Shown here: positions 1-13,180 of the stretch, one piece after another
Numbering within the stretch: the stretch's first letter is position 1
How the letters are laid out: every line of letters starts with the position of its first letter
From: Euptelea pleiosperma
Taxonomy: Eukaryota; Streptophyta; Magnoliopsida; Ranunculales; Eupteleaceae
DNA: 64,000 bases
Direction: 5' to 3'
Assembly (NCBI GenBank): GCA_035048495.1
Contig: CM068549.1
Coordinates: 4,497,059-4,561,058, forward strand
Made by a program: the position numbers and the translations under genes
Notes under the pieces: model-generated
The model's input: the letters and a program-made list of their open reading frames with translations, nothing else
Told to the model about the DNA's origin: nothing
Database searches by the model: none

Positions 1-2463
1 AACCTTATTCTATTTCGTGTTTTATTAGAATTATAAAATTTAAGCTAAGTGAATCACTTATTAGTTGGTTGTAATTAACCCTAGTCAAAGTGGTCAAGCT
101 AAGGCAAATCTAGTCAAACCTAACTTATTTTGGTCAATCTAAGTCAAATATGGTCAACTTGTTGATTTTGGTCAAAACTAGTTCATTCTAGCCAGGTCTG
201 CTCAAACTAGGTCCAATCTGGTTAATTCTAGTCAACTCAGATCTTCACTGGTCAACTAAGGGTCAAAATTGTCAATTAATCAACCAAGTTAATTGAGGTT
301 AGTTTGATCAACCTATTTTATTTTATTTTTTTTCATCAAGTAAGTCTTTTTCATGATTTACTATTAACAATGAGTTTTAAGCATTGTTTGGATGAAAGAT
401 ACATTATTAGAGACCACTAACAAGATGATGTTTAAGCTAATTCTAGCTGAACCTACATATCAAAATTCACTCTAATTAAATGTTTCTATTTTTGGATTGG
501 AGAAGAATAATGGTGTCGATGTTGGGCCCATATACCAAAAATCCAAATTTGTGGGTCCAATGACCTATGGAATTGTTGTTTTAATCTTACAAGCCCATCC
601 ATCAAATACTAGCCATAATGAAAAATTCTAAGTGGTCCATCTCTTGATGGACCCACTATAGTCTACCTTCATTTATTTATTTATATAATAATTTTAAATT
701 TAAATATTTTTTTTCATAAAACTTGAAAATGGGTCAACCTATAGGCTTTCCTTAAACATTCATGAGCTTTACTTTTAAAAGCCCATGCAAACTTTGTTTT
801 GTCCCTCTCTTTATTTTATTTTATTTTATTTTACTTCATCTTCTTTGTTAGGATTGTTGTTGAATCAAAATAGGGCATCCAAATCTCAGCCATGAACGGC
901 CCCTACTCCATCACCTTGGTCCTACCAAAACCACTTAACTCATTCCTCATATTTCCTCATTTTGTTTTGGTTTTTTTTTTTTTTTAAATGTGCAAATTGC
1001 ATTGTTTTTATTTGGCAAAAATGGATTAAACACTGCTGTGTTTTAGCACAAAAAATGTCTCAACCACCATCTAATTTGTAGCCTAAATTATTCTCTACTC
1101 TAGTGGGCATAATGCCTAGATCTATACATCCATGACCGACCCCAACATGGTTTGTTTTCATATCTGAAAATTCTAAAAAAAATTATGTTTCTGTCTCAAA
1201 AATTTCCCAAACAAAGACTCCATTTCAGACCTCAAAACATCCATTAATGGTCGTCTGAAATCACCCAAAACCCTTATTCGAAAACCCATTTCATCTTCTT
1301 CGAAAATGTGGGCAATGAAGCCCAGATTTTGTAGCATAAATCGTTCATCAATGGACTGGTTTCGCAAAGAAAAAAAATGCCCAGAAAACTCAATGTTCTA
1401 CCCATGAAAAATGCCCTTAAAAAAATTGATTTTATAACAACGAAGTAAATCAAGGATATGTGTTTTCGTCCCAAGCAAAGTGCTTAGCCATGGCAGGCTG
1501 CCATACATCCCAATGGGGTTCACAAGGATCAGCCAAAAGCCATTAATCCAACCCACACAATAAAGTTGAAGAAGTCATGGTGAAAATCTGAAAATTTCCA
1601 AATTTGCACCAAGTTTTCCATTAACAAAAGAAAATAAAATAGGAAGTAAAACAGAAAAGTCTTCTGATTAAATCTACTCAAAACACAGATTTTTAAACAA
1701 AAATTGACACAAAATGCTGGATTTGAATCACAGCTTAGCATAAAAAAAAAAAAAAACACAGTGAAAAAGACATGGAGAAGAAAATAAGAATTACTTACCT
1801 ATTTTTCTTTAAATCCGGCTAATTCCCATGCCAAATCGAAGTTCCCAGAGTCGTCCTCAACATAGTTGAATCTTCGTCTTAAACATGCAAAGGAGTGCAT
1901 CCATGCAAACTCCATTGTTGGACTGATTTTGGTTTGAAAATGGTATTTTTGTTTTCCAAAATTTACTTTTAATTGAGAAAAGGGCAAAATTGTAAATTCA
2001 TGCAAAGAGACATGTGTCTCTTGCATGCAATGACTAGGACATGTGTTAACAAGCAACACTATATGGTGTGATGCGCTGTATGATATATTGATACACCATG
2101 ATGGTCTACGTTTAATGAGTAGGTGTACAAATTGTCAATTTTATATCCGATCGGACGGATGTAAAAGATTGGACTTTATGAACACGATTATGTATAGAGT
2201 TGTGAGTCTGACATGTATCGTAAGGTGAATTCGAATAATTAAAGTGTTAGTTTTTTTCTTTTTTAAAACATGTGAGACATGTGTCTCAACAAGAGAAGGT
2301 TGCTAATGATGAGATAGGGTGCAGTGCTACTAAATGGTGAATAATACATCTGACCAATGTGATACATTGCACTATTGTATAATCCGAATAGTAAGTCCAA
2401 CAAAGTGATTTTTCATGATCCGCTCGGACAGGTGGAAGGACTAGACCTATTACTACTTCAAGT
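1..2463. other. Unassigned AT-rich DNA, no supported gene
   Basis: I see no gene here. The stretch is AT-rich with homopolymer runs and a TTTTA-type simple repeat near 810-833. Open frames on the minus strand (for example 1799-2059) are short, have no recognisable domain and lie in low-complexity DNA. Two similar palindromes occur at 2001-2025 and 2273-2288. The left boundary of the C-family LTR that follows could not be fixed and may lie inside the last 300 bp. Confidence 0.5.
84..275. repeat. Cluster of about eleven GTCAA motifs
   Basis: The pentamer GTCAA recurs about eleven times in under 200 bp, usually as GGTCAA or AGTCAA. Its complement TTGAC is the core of plant W-boxes, the WRKY-factor sites. 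The spacing is irregular. It looks like a decayed short tandem repeat rather than a designed promoter, and no gene start is visible beside it. Confidence 0.45.
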
Positions 2464-3170
2464 CGTTACAACTACACGGTCAAAAGACATACATATTCCA
2501 TGTATCCTTCTACAAGATAGAAGAATTAAACAAAATATAACATCGTCTCTAGCACATGTCTATCAACAGAAATGCTGGAAGTATCAAACCAACTACCCCT
2601 TAGTCCTTCCTGAAAATAAAATATTTTAAAACATGAGCTAGGGCCTAGTAAGTACATCCCTCATGCATAAAACCATATAAATTATCGGCTTTTATTTATT
2701 TTAAAACAAATACAATTTGCAAATGAGTTTCGCCTGTAATTCAATAAAACTCAATTCTTTATCAATTACTTACGTATAACTCTGAATACAAAGATGACCT
2801 TTCACGAAATAGTCAACCTTTCTCTTATTAGAATATCCATGACTATTTCTATACAGTCAGACTATCGATTCTGATGTGTTCGGTACCCATATTCCATCGA
2901 TTCTAGTGTACGATGTCAACACTTTTAGCCTACAAGTAAACTCCCTAATGTGCATACTAATTATTTCATTAGGTATCCTATCTTTGGATTCCCTAATTTT
3001 CTTTTAGGTATATGAAAAATCACGGTTGTCAATCCCATGAATACTTAGTTTTTTTGTAATATAAATCGCTGAGTTAGGAGTTCGCTGAAGACTGAAGTGT
3101 CAAAGATCAAGTGGACTTCATCAACAAATCAAAAAAGAATTAAAGCTGAAGAAAATCAATCCAAGTATTC

Positions 3171-3254
3171 AAGTTTAACTGAAGATAAAGTCAAGTTCAA
3201 GCTCAACTGAAGACAAAGTCAAGATCAAGCTCAACTGAAGACAAAGTCAAGCTC
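3171..3254. repeat. Three tandem 28-bp repeats in E1
   Basis: Three consecutive 28-bp units (3171-3198, 3199-3226, 3227-3254) share the core AACTGAAGAYAAAGTCAAG. Units 2 and 3 differ at one position. They lie inside the E1 LTR and are non-coding. Confidence 0.9.
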
Positions 3255-3541
3255 AAGCATGAAGATATAAATGATCAAAGTACATTCTCACTCAACGAAC
3301 GTTCAATAATCAAAGAATCTCGTGTTGCGGTTATGTCTGTACATCTAAGGGTACATCGCGCGTTGCTAGCGGATCAATTTAACCCTAGATGTCTCCTAGT
3401 TCTTTTGGTATTGTTTGAAAGCTATTCTAAATTCATATGATAGTTATTATAATTGTTTGGGTATTTTTCGGAGAAGGTTTGTGAGGACCGGCTGATCGAC
3501 CACTTTGAGTGGCCGACCGAAGTCTACTGACTTTGACATGT

Positions 3542-6500
3542 TGATATTTGCTTTAAAGTGCTTATTTTAAATAATTATCCTTTTAGCGTTATCACACTCT
3601 CTTATATAAAACTGCTCTATTTATCACTTTTCTATGTAAGAGTTTCTTTTGTTGCGTAGAACACACTTTTCTGGACAAAATAGTATATTTGCATGCATTA
3701 AATACATTTCTGGAAGTCTAGATATGAAGCCGTTCTAATTAAGTCTCATTACGCACTTCTTCTGTCACAGGAAACCCCGATTAGATGATTCTCGAGACTT
3801 GCAGGCCCGTAATCAACCACAGAAACCCAAGATCAAAGCTTAAAGAGCTGGCAGACTACAACGAGAAAATACAGGCAAAATACAGGCTGAGCTAATAAAC
3901 CCTCGAGCTGCTGCAAGTAGCATACAAAAAGATAACTCAAGTCCAAGATACAAAACCATTTCCAAAGCCTAGAGTCAAGCTCGAAAGAAATAATGGAACA
4001 CACCATCAAGACACAAGCCAAGATGTGGACTAAGTTAGAATGTTAATGTAATACCCTGAACTTTCGTTCTAGGGTATTACGATAAATTCACCTAAGAATG
4101 AAAACCTAAACCTTTTTCAGACTTCTATTATTATTTTTATGGTTTAATATAATGCTTGAGTATATATGTTTAATTTGGTTTTATTCTGACAACTTTGAAA
4201 ACCTGCTATTTTTAAAACTCGCTCTTTAGGACTAAATTTCTTACTAAAAATAATGAACCATAACTTGCAGAGGACTTTTTCTTTCCCCAGCTAACATTAC
4301 AGAACTTTTATAAAAATTATTTTGTGGGTCCGAGACACCAAAAATATTTCTATTTTATCCTTACCAACTTACCTGTGAAATTTAGAACATTTCTTAAAAC
4401 ATAAAAACCCTAGCGGGAGATTTCAAGAGATTTTGACAAAAATAGTATTTTCGTAATTTTTGAACTTTCTTGTAATTCTTATATTTTCAAAAATAATATT
4501 TAATTATATTTTATTTATTTAATAGGCATGTGAGACCTATGAATCACTTTCGGATCATTCCGATGTCATTTGACATTTTTCAAGGCTTTAAACTTTTTTA
4601 TAATTTTTGTATATTTAGACTATTTTATGTGATTTATGTGTGTGACATGTGTCAATATCTTATTGTATAAACTTTTAAATTATATAATATAGTTCAATTA
4701 AATTAATTTATAATTATTTATGTTATAATTGTTTGGTGGGCCCGTATGGCCAATGTAGAGGTCTTTTGGGCTTAATAATATTCTTAAATGAAGCCTAATT
4801 GATATATATGGGCCTTGGGCCTATTTCTAACCCATTAGTAATGTAAAATATAAGTTGTTAAGGGTTGAAATAGTCATCCCTTTGATAGTTACGATTTTCA
4901 CTAATATAGAAACCCTAATCCTTCCCTAAACCTATTTATGAAAATCCTAAAGCTTTAGAAGCTTTCACAAACCAACTCCATTGAAGAATAGAGAAAGCTC
5001 CATTAAACCTTCATCCGGGCACCGATCGCACTTGAACAAGAAGGGAGAATTGACGGGGACTCCGATTAAAAGAACATACTTCGAGAAGAGGATGATCCGA
5101 CGACTTTCAAATTTGAGGAAACTTTTGATTTTCATTAAAATTCAAGAAACCTTGAGGTAAGTGTGTTTTGATCCATCCTATACTTGTTTTTCTTCAAGAT
5201 TTTATTTTTCTTTCATTAGGTAATGGTTGATACTCATTATAAATTAATTTCAACAATATTTACTTTATTTTTATTGGGTTGATCTTTATTTTGGGTCACC
5301 ATGATGGGTTTGGCCATGGTTTCTTTTACACCTATAACGGATGACTATGTTCTTTATCATTTTCATTGTATTTTTATAATTATTTTTTCTAAATACCTCT
5401 ATGAATCTATTTTCCAAAACTGTTTAGTTTGTATTTTTCTGATTTGTATTGATTAAGTGATGATTTTTCTAAGTTGTTGGACTTTACCGAAAAATCCAGA
5501 ATTTTAGATTTTACACGGTCCAATTCACTTAGAATTTTAATCTCTATTTTTAATCTAAATATTTTTCTAATTATTTTTCACAGATACTTCTATCAATCTA
5601 GTTTCTAGAACCTTTGAGTTTGTATTTTTCTGATTTGTATTGATTAAGTTATGATTTTTCTAATTTGTTGGACTTTACCAAAAAATCCAGAATTTTAAAT
5701 TTTACACAGTCCACTTCACTTGGGATTTCGATCTATATTTTCAACCTAAATATTTTTCTAATTATTTTTCACAGATACCTCTATCAATCTAGTTTCTAAA
5801 ACCTTTGAGTTTGTATTTTTCTAATTTGTATTGATTAAGTTATGATTTTTCAAATGTGCTAGACTTTTCTGTAAAACCCAGAATTTTAGATTCTATCCGA
5901 TTCACTTCATTAAGGGTTTCGACCCATATTTTGAATCTAAATATTTTTCTATTTATTTTTTCTAAATATCTCTTTAAATCTAGTTTCTATAACATTTGAG
6001 TTTGTATTTTTCTGATTTGTATTGATTAAGTTATGATTTTTCAAATATGCGGGACTTTTCTATAAAACCCAGAATTCCAGATTCTGTTCGGTTCACTTAA
6101 TTAAGGGTTTCAACCTATGTTTTAAATCTGAATATTTTTCTATTTATTTTTCCTCTGTGAATCTAGTTTTTAAATCCATTGAGTTTATATTTTTCTAATT
6201 AATATTTATTTAGTTATGATTTTTACAAGCCATACATTTTTTTTGTAAAAAACCTATTAATTATTAGTGGTTCGCTCATGACTTATTAACTATTAAGGGG
6301 TTTAGCCCTTGTTGTTTGACTAAACCCTAGATGGTTTGACCTATACTTGTATGCATGGGGATCCCACCCATGTGTCTTGGATCTCTCATAGGGTTCGGTC
6401 AAGTGTCTTGGATCCCTCTTTAGGGTTCGACCTTGTGTCATGGATCCCTCATAGGGTTCGGCCATGGTGTGTTGGATTGTCTTGTGATTTTCACTTATAT

Positions 6501-9500
6501 TGTTCATCCGTGTTGATCATGACCTTCTGTGATTGTTACATGTTATTCATGATTAATCATAATTCGTTCTCATGTTATCGCTTTTGATGATCATGTGTTT
6601 ATTTTATATTCTTATTTAAATGTTAAATACATGTGTGCCTATGCCATGTAACCCTAGTACTATCTTGTTGTCATACCATGATCATCACGTCATTTCATAT
6701 AAGGGGTGCATAAGGGAACGGAGTTGAAGTATATTATATACGTTTATATTAGTTTTATCAATTAATCAGGGTTTGGTACCCTAGGGTGAAAGGCCTCAGA
6801 CGTTATTATATCCTGCAGATTGGTCAATGAGACCGCTCCCAGTGCGGGAAGGAGATGGAGATCCTATGTGGTTATGGGTACTAGTTGCATTGACATCCCG
6901 TACTTACTTGCATTCACCTCCTATTCATGTCATCCTTATTATATGATTGAGATGCATACCTTGGTTAAAAACTTTTATAATATGATATCATACTATGCAT
7001 ACTGTTGTATTACTAGGCCTCGGCTCACGATGTACACCGATACCATTTTCAAATTTTAAGGAGCTAAGTACGTGGGATGATTTTGAGGCGAAAGACTTCG
7101 GTGCATTTGAGGAGATCGGCGAGGATTTGGGAGTCGATCCCCACACTTTAGAAGACTTTAGTTTGATTGTTTTAAAACATTACTTATTTATTTTCACAGG
7201 CATTGAGAGCATGTTCTCACCTCCATCTCTCCACACTTAATTGATTGATTGAATTATGAATTATTTTAATTATTTATTTTCTACATCTAGATTTTTTTTT
7301 TTACGTAGTGGGTTTTCGAATGAACCTTAGTAGTCTAATTGACCTAATTGGACCACTGGGGGACATTCATAGATCACCTCTGAGTTCGGGTACAGGTCGA
7401 TCCACGGATTTTCGGGTCGTATCTAGGTATCCGGATTCGGGGCGTGACAATTAAGACCAAGTGAGCAGACCACATGTGAACCATATATCAGGGGCAGAAT
7501 AATTGGATACGAGTAGTGAATATGGAAGACTATGAAAGAACTGGACATGGGAGAATCATTGAGGCTAAGATATCATTCAAGTGGGTCCCGTGATTTGAAA
7601 ATATCCACACTACTTACAGATATGGGAAGAGCAACAAATTTCCAATATGCATAGCAACATCAAGAAGGGATCTCCAAACTCACGTGGCAACAACATGATG
7701 AAGATTGGTACATCCAGGTGGGCTCCACATAGGATGTGGCAGCAACTTAAGGGAGATCTTTGCATGATTAGCATCTTCAAGAGATAGTAGTAGCGGGAAT
7801 TAGAATGGAAGGCAAGCCCATTGTTAGCATGTATTGCAATCTAAATGTTGGACCATTGTGCGGACCAAGCTTTTGGGACAAGATAATGGGCCTAGACTAT
7901 GGGTCAAGATATGGGCCCATGAGGTTGATACATGGTGTTAGGAGTGTGATTTAAGCAATGTTGCTAGGTGTTGCTGGACCTAAGGTGTATTAGGAGGCAT
8001 CCTAACAAGGTGGGCCATGGAGCATCAAATGGTGGAGAGTAAAGTGGTGGACAGAGTTTTGTTAGATTGAAGGTGTATTTTGCACACAAAAGCACGTGGG
8101 TTTGGTGAAACCAATTGATAAAAGGTGGGGTCCACACCCTCCTTCCTATTCATGTTCAACCCATCTCACCCAAAAAAAAAACCGTACTACTATTTAAAGA
8201 AAGAGAGAAAGGAGGGAACGATCTCTCCCCCATGCCTCTTTCTCACCCCATCTCTTCTCTTACCGCCCCTCTCTTCTCCACGTTTTGGGAGAACCGAACC
8301 CCATTTGACCTCTTCTCCATTCTCTCTGCTCCTCAAGCAAGAACGTCTTCACCTGCCATCCTCACCTTGGACTCCTCTTGCATCAGCAACAGCAACATCT
8401 CTTGCTGGTTCACGGTTTGAACCTGCGACCCCATCTATCATCTTCTCTCACAGCCGCCTGCAACTCCACCTGCACAAAGCCGCTACCTTCATCTTCTCTG
8501 GTTGTTGGTTGTGACGCTAGAGGGCTCCATCATGTTCTCACAAAAACCCATCCTCCTCTCACCTCTAAAAAAACAATTATCCACCTCTTCCCTTTCCCCT
8601 TAAAAAAAAAAGAAAAAGCAAAAACCAGAAAAAAGAAAAGAAGAGAAAGAAGTGAAAGAAAGGAGAAGAGAAGAAGAAGAGAGGAGGAGGTGGTCTACAC
8701 CTCCTCTACTGAGTTGCAGATCCGCCTGCATCTCCATCATTACCACAGCTGTTGCTGTTGTTGCTGTTACAGCTACCGCCCCTCTCTTCCAAAACTAAGG
8801 GCCTGCAACACCCTCCACCTTATCACCTCCTACAACCAGCAGCTGCTTCACATCTTCACCATCCTCTGTTCATTTCAGCACCTCCTCTATGCTGCCCTCC
8901 TCCATGTTCTCAACATGGTGAACGACCTGCTGGTGTTCCATTTGCGGCCACACCAGCCAGTCCGTAAACACCACCCGCTACCCCTTTTAACGATGCCCTC
9001 CTAGGTTGTGCATCACGCCCCGACTACTAGAGGAACCACAATGTGAAAGATGGGGATTTCCACCACCAGCAGCCCTCAAGAAAGTGATGGATATGGGCAT
9101 GCTATGAGCAAACACAGCCTAAAACATCCTTCTCATCATTGGCTGCCCAAACGCCAATCACCTCTATTCCCTTTCGTTGCACTAAGTGAAGATCCATCAC
9201 CTCCTTCCATCTCATGGCCGATCTAGAGAAAGTTTGTTAGGTAACAATCTCTCTTTTTTCTCTCTCCTCTTAGTTTCTCTCTCTAGATTTTACATAGTTT
9301 TTTAAACTTTCTCTTTCTTCATCCCATTTTCTCTTTCTAGTCTTCTCTCTCTAGGTTTGTTTTCTTTAAAACTCATTTTCTCTCTTTCTCATTTTTCTCT
9401 CTCTAGGATTTCTCATCACTCCTTTCTCTCTCTAATTTTAAAAACTTATCTTTTTCTCTCTCTAATTCTATTTTGCTTTCTAGAATAACATTTTGATGGC

Positions 9501-9871
9501 TTTCTAGGTTAATTTCATTATTTGAATGTAGTTCAATATTGTAAGAACTTTTTATTAATTCATAAAGTTGTGATTGTTCATTCCTCAATTTTATTTGTCT
9601 TAATGTTCTTAGTTCTTGTGATAAATTTTTTCTCTAAAATCATCAAAGAATGTTTTAAAATTGACCCATCCTTCTTACCTACCCACCTTCTCTAGCAATT
9701 TCCCATCATTTTATGTTCCTGATTTGTCGAATTAACCTCGAGTGCGGATCGACATCCGACATGAGCCACTGTGCAAAATTATTAATTTTACAGGTTAAAA
9801 GTCTCGGATAATTACAAATTTGGTTGAAATTAGGGTTTCCAATCCAATGACATGGAAAAACCCTACTTTCA
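3542..9871 (+). mobile_element. A1: Athila-type solo LTR nested in E1, itself split
   Basis: It starts TGATATTTGC and ends CTACTTTCA. It matches the other A-family LTRs at both ends, including the conserved terminal module with GAGTGCGG, ACATGAGCCACTGTGC and GGGTTTCC. The flanks CATGT (3537-3541) and CCTGT (9872-9876) are a TSD with one mismatch. Removing nested B1 leaves about 2.92 kb, the usual solo-LTR size here. The middle is pyrimidine-rich, with repeated TTTCTCTCTCTAG motifs at about 9240-9470. Long open frames (for example 8378-9004) are by-products of biased composition. Confidence 0.85.
4047..7449 (+). mobile_element. B1: 3.4-kb solo LTR, innermost layer of the left nest
   Basis: It runs from TGTAATACCCTGAAC to GGATTCGGGGCGTGACA, 3403 bp, with flanks GTTAA and ATTAA (TSD with one mismatch). 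No primer site, polypurine tract or coding domain is present, so it is a solo LTR. The terminal motif GGGCGTGACA is also the end of the C1 LTR, which places B with Ty3 chromovirus-like elements by inference. Several diverged repeats of about 240 bp, each with GTTTGTATTTTTCTGATTTG, occur at about 5430-6200. It lacks any usable protein. Confidence 0.85.
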
Positions 9872-12363
9872 CCTGTCGACTGGTCAAAAAGTGCGGTCGA
9901 CCGGACCCCTCGGTACCATATATTATGGTTTTGGTCTGAGCGGCCGACTGGACCTTTAACATGGCTAAATTTCAGTTTTGACTTGAGCGGGCGACTGACC
10001 AAAATGTGTAGTCGACTGAACCCCGACCAAAAAGTGAGATCGACACCTCGCCCATTCCGGATCTATTTTTGATTCATTCTTTTGTGCTATTCTATGCACA
10101 CTTGAGTCATTCTAACAGCTATTTTAGGTCCGTTTCTCTTGAGAGGGTAGAGCATTATATAATAGAACCCTTATCCTTCATTAGAGTGAACCAATCAAGC
10201 TATATCTGACTCACATTCTTTGATTATCATTCTTTGAGTCTAGAGATTTGGAATTTGAGAGAGCTTCACCTATGCAAATCTGTACATCCTTTATGAAGGC
10301 TCTAGATTATTTGAGAGAGCTTCATATGGGCAAATCTGGTTCATCTTTTGTGAAGGCTGCTCTAATTGTTTGAAGAAACTATGAAGTGTATTATTTCCTG
10401 CAATCATCTTCTTCCAAGAAGAGGATCATTATTTGCAGAGTGTCTCTGTGGCGAATTCTTCTACGAGGATTCACCATTTTATCAAATTCATCAAAATATA
10501 AGTATCTCCTAGAACAAACCTTTTAGAGAATTCACTATTTTCAAACCTAAATTATTTGTGATTGATGGATGAGTGAGTATTCATCAAATTGAGTTGAGGA
10601 AGGTGGAATCCTCGAGAAATCTATTTCTCTAAAATACTACGGGCCTAGTGTGTCTCTTTAGGTGAATCGAGAAGTGATTCTCGTATAGATCGAGTTGGGG
10701 ATTGTAAATCCATGAGAAGAGGGCTTCTCTAAATAGACTACTGGCCTAGGCTGACTCTGTAGGTGAACGAGAAGCGATTCTCGTTAGATTGAGACTAAGT
10801 GTAATCTTAGTTGTTTGATTATTTATTTCGATTGGAAATATTGTAATGTATGATTGAAGTAATATAATACTACTCGTGGTGAGTATTGGACAGTGGACGT
10901 AGGTGCGGAGTCGCCGAACTACTATAAATCTGAGTCTTGTGTGATTGTGAATGTTTGCATATTTTATCTCAGATTTTTCTATATCTATATTTTGTGGATG
11001 ATTCGTATTTTGATTGTTTGATCCTTTTCCGCCTTGTGTGATCATTAATTTTTAATCCATATAGAGTTTGCAAAGAAATAAAAAATTATCCTATTTACCC
11101 CCCTCTAGGACATAACGTGGTAATTAAAAGAGGAATTTCAGTATAAATACCTGAGGAGTCTCATGAATGAGACAAAGCCTCTCCTTTAGAGGACTGGAAC
11201 CCCAAGGGATCTTAAAGAAATAAGACAACGCTTGATACTTTAGGGAACTGGAACCTCAAGGGGTCTCAAAGCTATGAGATAAAGCCTAATTCTAACTAAT
11301 TTGATATTCTACATTCCCGATCGCATTTTTATTCATGTCCTTAATCGTATTTATATGCAGAAAATATTAATGTTTGTAGAAACATCTTTATATGCATAAC
11401 ATTCATATTCTAGCATTTTTTTCTAAATTAAAAATAGAAATATTTAAGCCCTGTTAATATTCTAGAAAGTAAGTATACATAGAAAATAGATGAAAAATAC
11501 ATATATCTCCTTTTGAATGATTTTGAGCATGAATTCATCTACTAAACCAGATTACACATGTTCCCATCTATCACAATTTTATACTTATAAGAGTACAAGA
11601 AATCATCAATGCATTTACACATTTCATGTGAAAAATACAAGAATATGAAATTTTTTTACTAAGATTAACAGATAACAGGAATAAAATCTTCAGATATTTT
11701 TTCCAAAAATAATAAATTTTTTTAAAATTTTTCTACAATATTTTGAGAATTTTCTACTATTTCTAAAATAAAATAATATTTATAAATAAATAAATAAATA
11801 AATGCATAAAATAAATAACTATGTACTTATCAATGAATATGCTAGAATCCCAAATCTTTAAACCTCGTATGGCACATATCTCGACGTAGCGCGTATCTCG
11901 AAGCAGTGGGCCATAAAAAAACTTTTCAAAAGACCTTCTGAATATTTTCAGGAATTCCTAGAAATCTTCTAGAATTTCTTCTAGTTGAGTATTTTTTTGC
12001 AAATATTCTTACCTCAGGGGTTAGAATGCAAATACCAAAAACTTATGTATGTAGTTTATGGTATTACCTCTATTTATAGAGGTTCAAAACCCAAAAATTT
12101 TCACTCATTTCCAATGTGGGACTATAATTTTGAACATTGTCTTTTTTTTTTTGAAATTTTATATTTTGATATCAAACCAGAGCATATAAAAATTTAAAAT
12201 GTTGCCAAGAACTAAACACAATAACTTTTGACTCGCAAGTTCGATTTGGACAAACTTGATATCGATAGAAAGCTATTGTTGAGACCTTTAAAATGACATA
12301 CATATAATGTTCAAAGTATTACAAAAAGTCTATTATAATATTACTAGAAATAAGACTATTACA

Positions 12364-13034
12364 ATAATCATCCTGGTTTGTTATATAGATGTTTTACTAT
12401 TCTTGATTGCCATTCTTTTTGTTTGGGGTTTGTAATTTTTTGGATTATTAATAAGTGATTTGTTATCTACGAGAAAGTCATCCATAAACCGCAATTCCGT
12501 CCACAATATGATAGTCAAAAAATAATGCAGGTTGAGAGAAGAGAACCAATGCGAAGTGGCAGTTGGTTACAGGAAGGGAGAGAGCCGTTCTCTCAACCAA
12601 CAGTAATGGGTGGTCAAGATTCACTTCTTGGAAAACCACTTCCAGGGAACCAAGCGCAGCAATAAAGTAGAACAGGTACACAAAAATAACAGAACCCCTA
12701 AACATCCGCAGCATCCCTATCCCGCTTAAGAGGGGGGCTGCAGTCCAAAATTTGGGATAAGGCTCGTTGCGTGTTTTTTTCTTCTTTTTTAAGAGGGTTT
12801 TGTTTACTCGTATTGGATCCTCTTATGTTTAAAACTATGCTGGTCCCTTGACCCCGACCCTTTATTGAATTGGAAACATGTGAGCCATTAGGTGAAGTAG
12901 AACAATACATAGTGCATTCTAGAGAAAAGTTTCGCTATCCCCTGGGGACTTCAAACTCCCAAAATGTATGACACATACACCAAGGCTTTACCCAGCCCAC
13001 ATTAAGCCTTGGTTAGTTGATTAAGGGTGGGTAA
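12364..13034. other. Unassigned DNA right of the C2 LTR
   Basis: No LTR edge, primer site or known domain is visible. A minus-strand open frame at 12478-12714 (78 codons) has less biased composition than the repeat frames. I do not recognise it, it has no clear promoter, and its first third looks like a hydrophobic chance extension. It could be a captured exon fragment, but nothing confirms this. Confidence 0.35.
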
Positions 13035-13180
13035 TGAAATTCTCTTTTAATTACCATGTTATATCCTAAAGGGAGTGAATATGATAATTTTTAATTTCTC
13101 TACAAATTCTATATGGATTAAAAATTAATGATCACACAAGGCTAAAAATGATCAAACAATCAAAATACTAATTGTAGGGA
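13035..13180 (+). mobile_element. E2: start of an E-family LTR, truncated or diverged
   Basis: The stretch starts TGAAATTCTCTTTTAATTAC and matches the complement of the E1 right end for about 130 bp, including the segment TATGGATTAAAAATTAATGA. Similarity fades after about 13180 and no matching far end was found. It is therefore a fragment, in the opposite orientation to E1. Confidence 0.7.

Larger units (their letters stand above)
3013..11140 (-). mobile_element. E1: 1.8-kb solo LTR inside C2, itself split
   Basis: The outer ends are TGAAAAATC at 3013 and GAATTTCA at 11140, flanked by the perfect 5-bp TSD GTATA (3008-3012 and 11141-11145). After removing nested A1, about 1793 bp remain: 3013-3541 and 9877-11140. 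No coding region is present, so this is a solo LTR. On the minus strand it starts TGAAATTCCTC and soon carries CCTAGAGGGGGGTAAATAGG. From memory that resembles starts of some plant copia LTRs, so superfamily is uncertain. Several GTCGAC/CGACTGG motifs lie on both sides of the A1 insertion point, which supports the two halves being one element. Confidence 0.8.
2464..12363 (-). mobile_element. C2: old C-family solo LTR split by a nested insertion
   Basis: Two blocks, about 2464-3012 and 11141-12363, are collinear with the LTR of the intact element C1 and join at the sequence CTTTTAGGTATA. The second block ends TATTACA, like the C1 LTR edge, and no polypurine tract follows, so it behaves as a solo LTR. 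Roughly 1.77 kb of the expected 2.1 kb can be aligned. The first 270 bp or so are too diverged to place, so the left end is approximate and no TSD was found. It carries the same TATA-type CTATTTATA and the same GTCTC...GAGAC hairpins as C1. It is the oldest layer of this nest. Confidence 0.75.

Noticed and set aside
84..275. W-box cluster as a stress-responsive promoter
   Set aside because: No gene start or TATA box follows. It looks like a decayed short repeat, so it was kept only as a repeat feature.
8378..9004. 208-codon open frame in A1
   Set aside because: Low-complexity LTR sequence. The Lys/Arg-rich stretch comes from an AAG/AGA tract, and no homologous frame is kept in other A LTRs.
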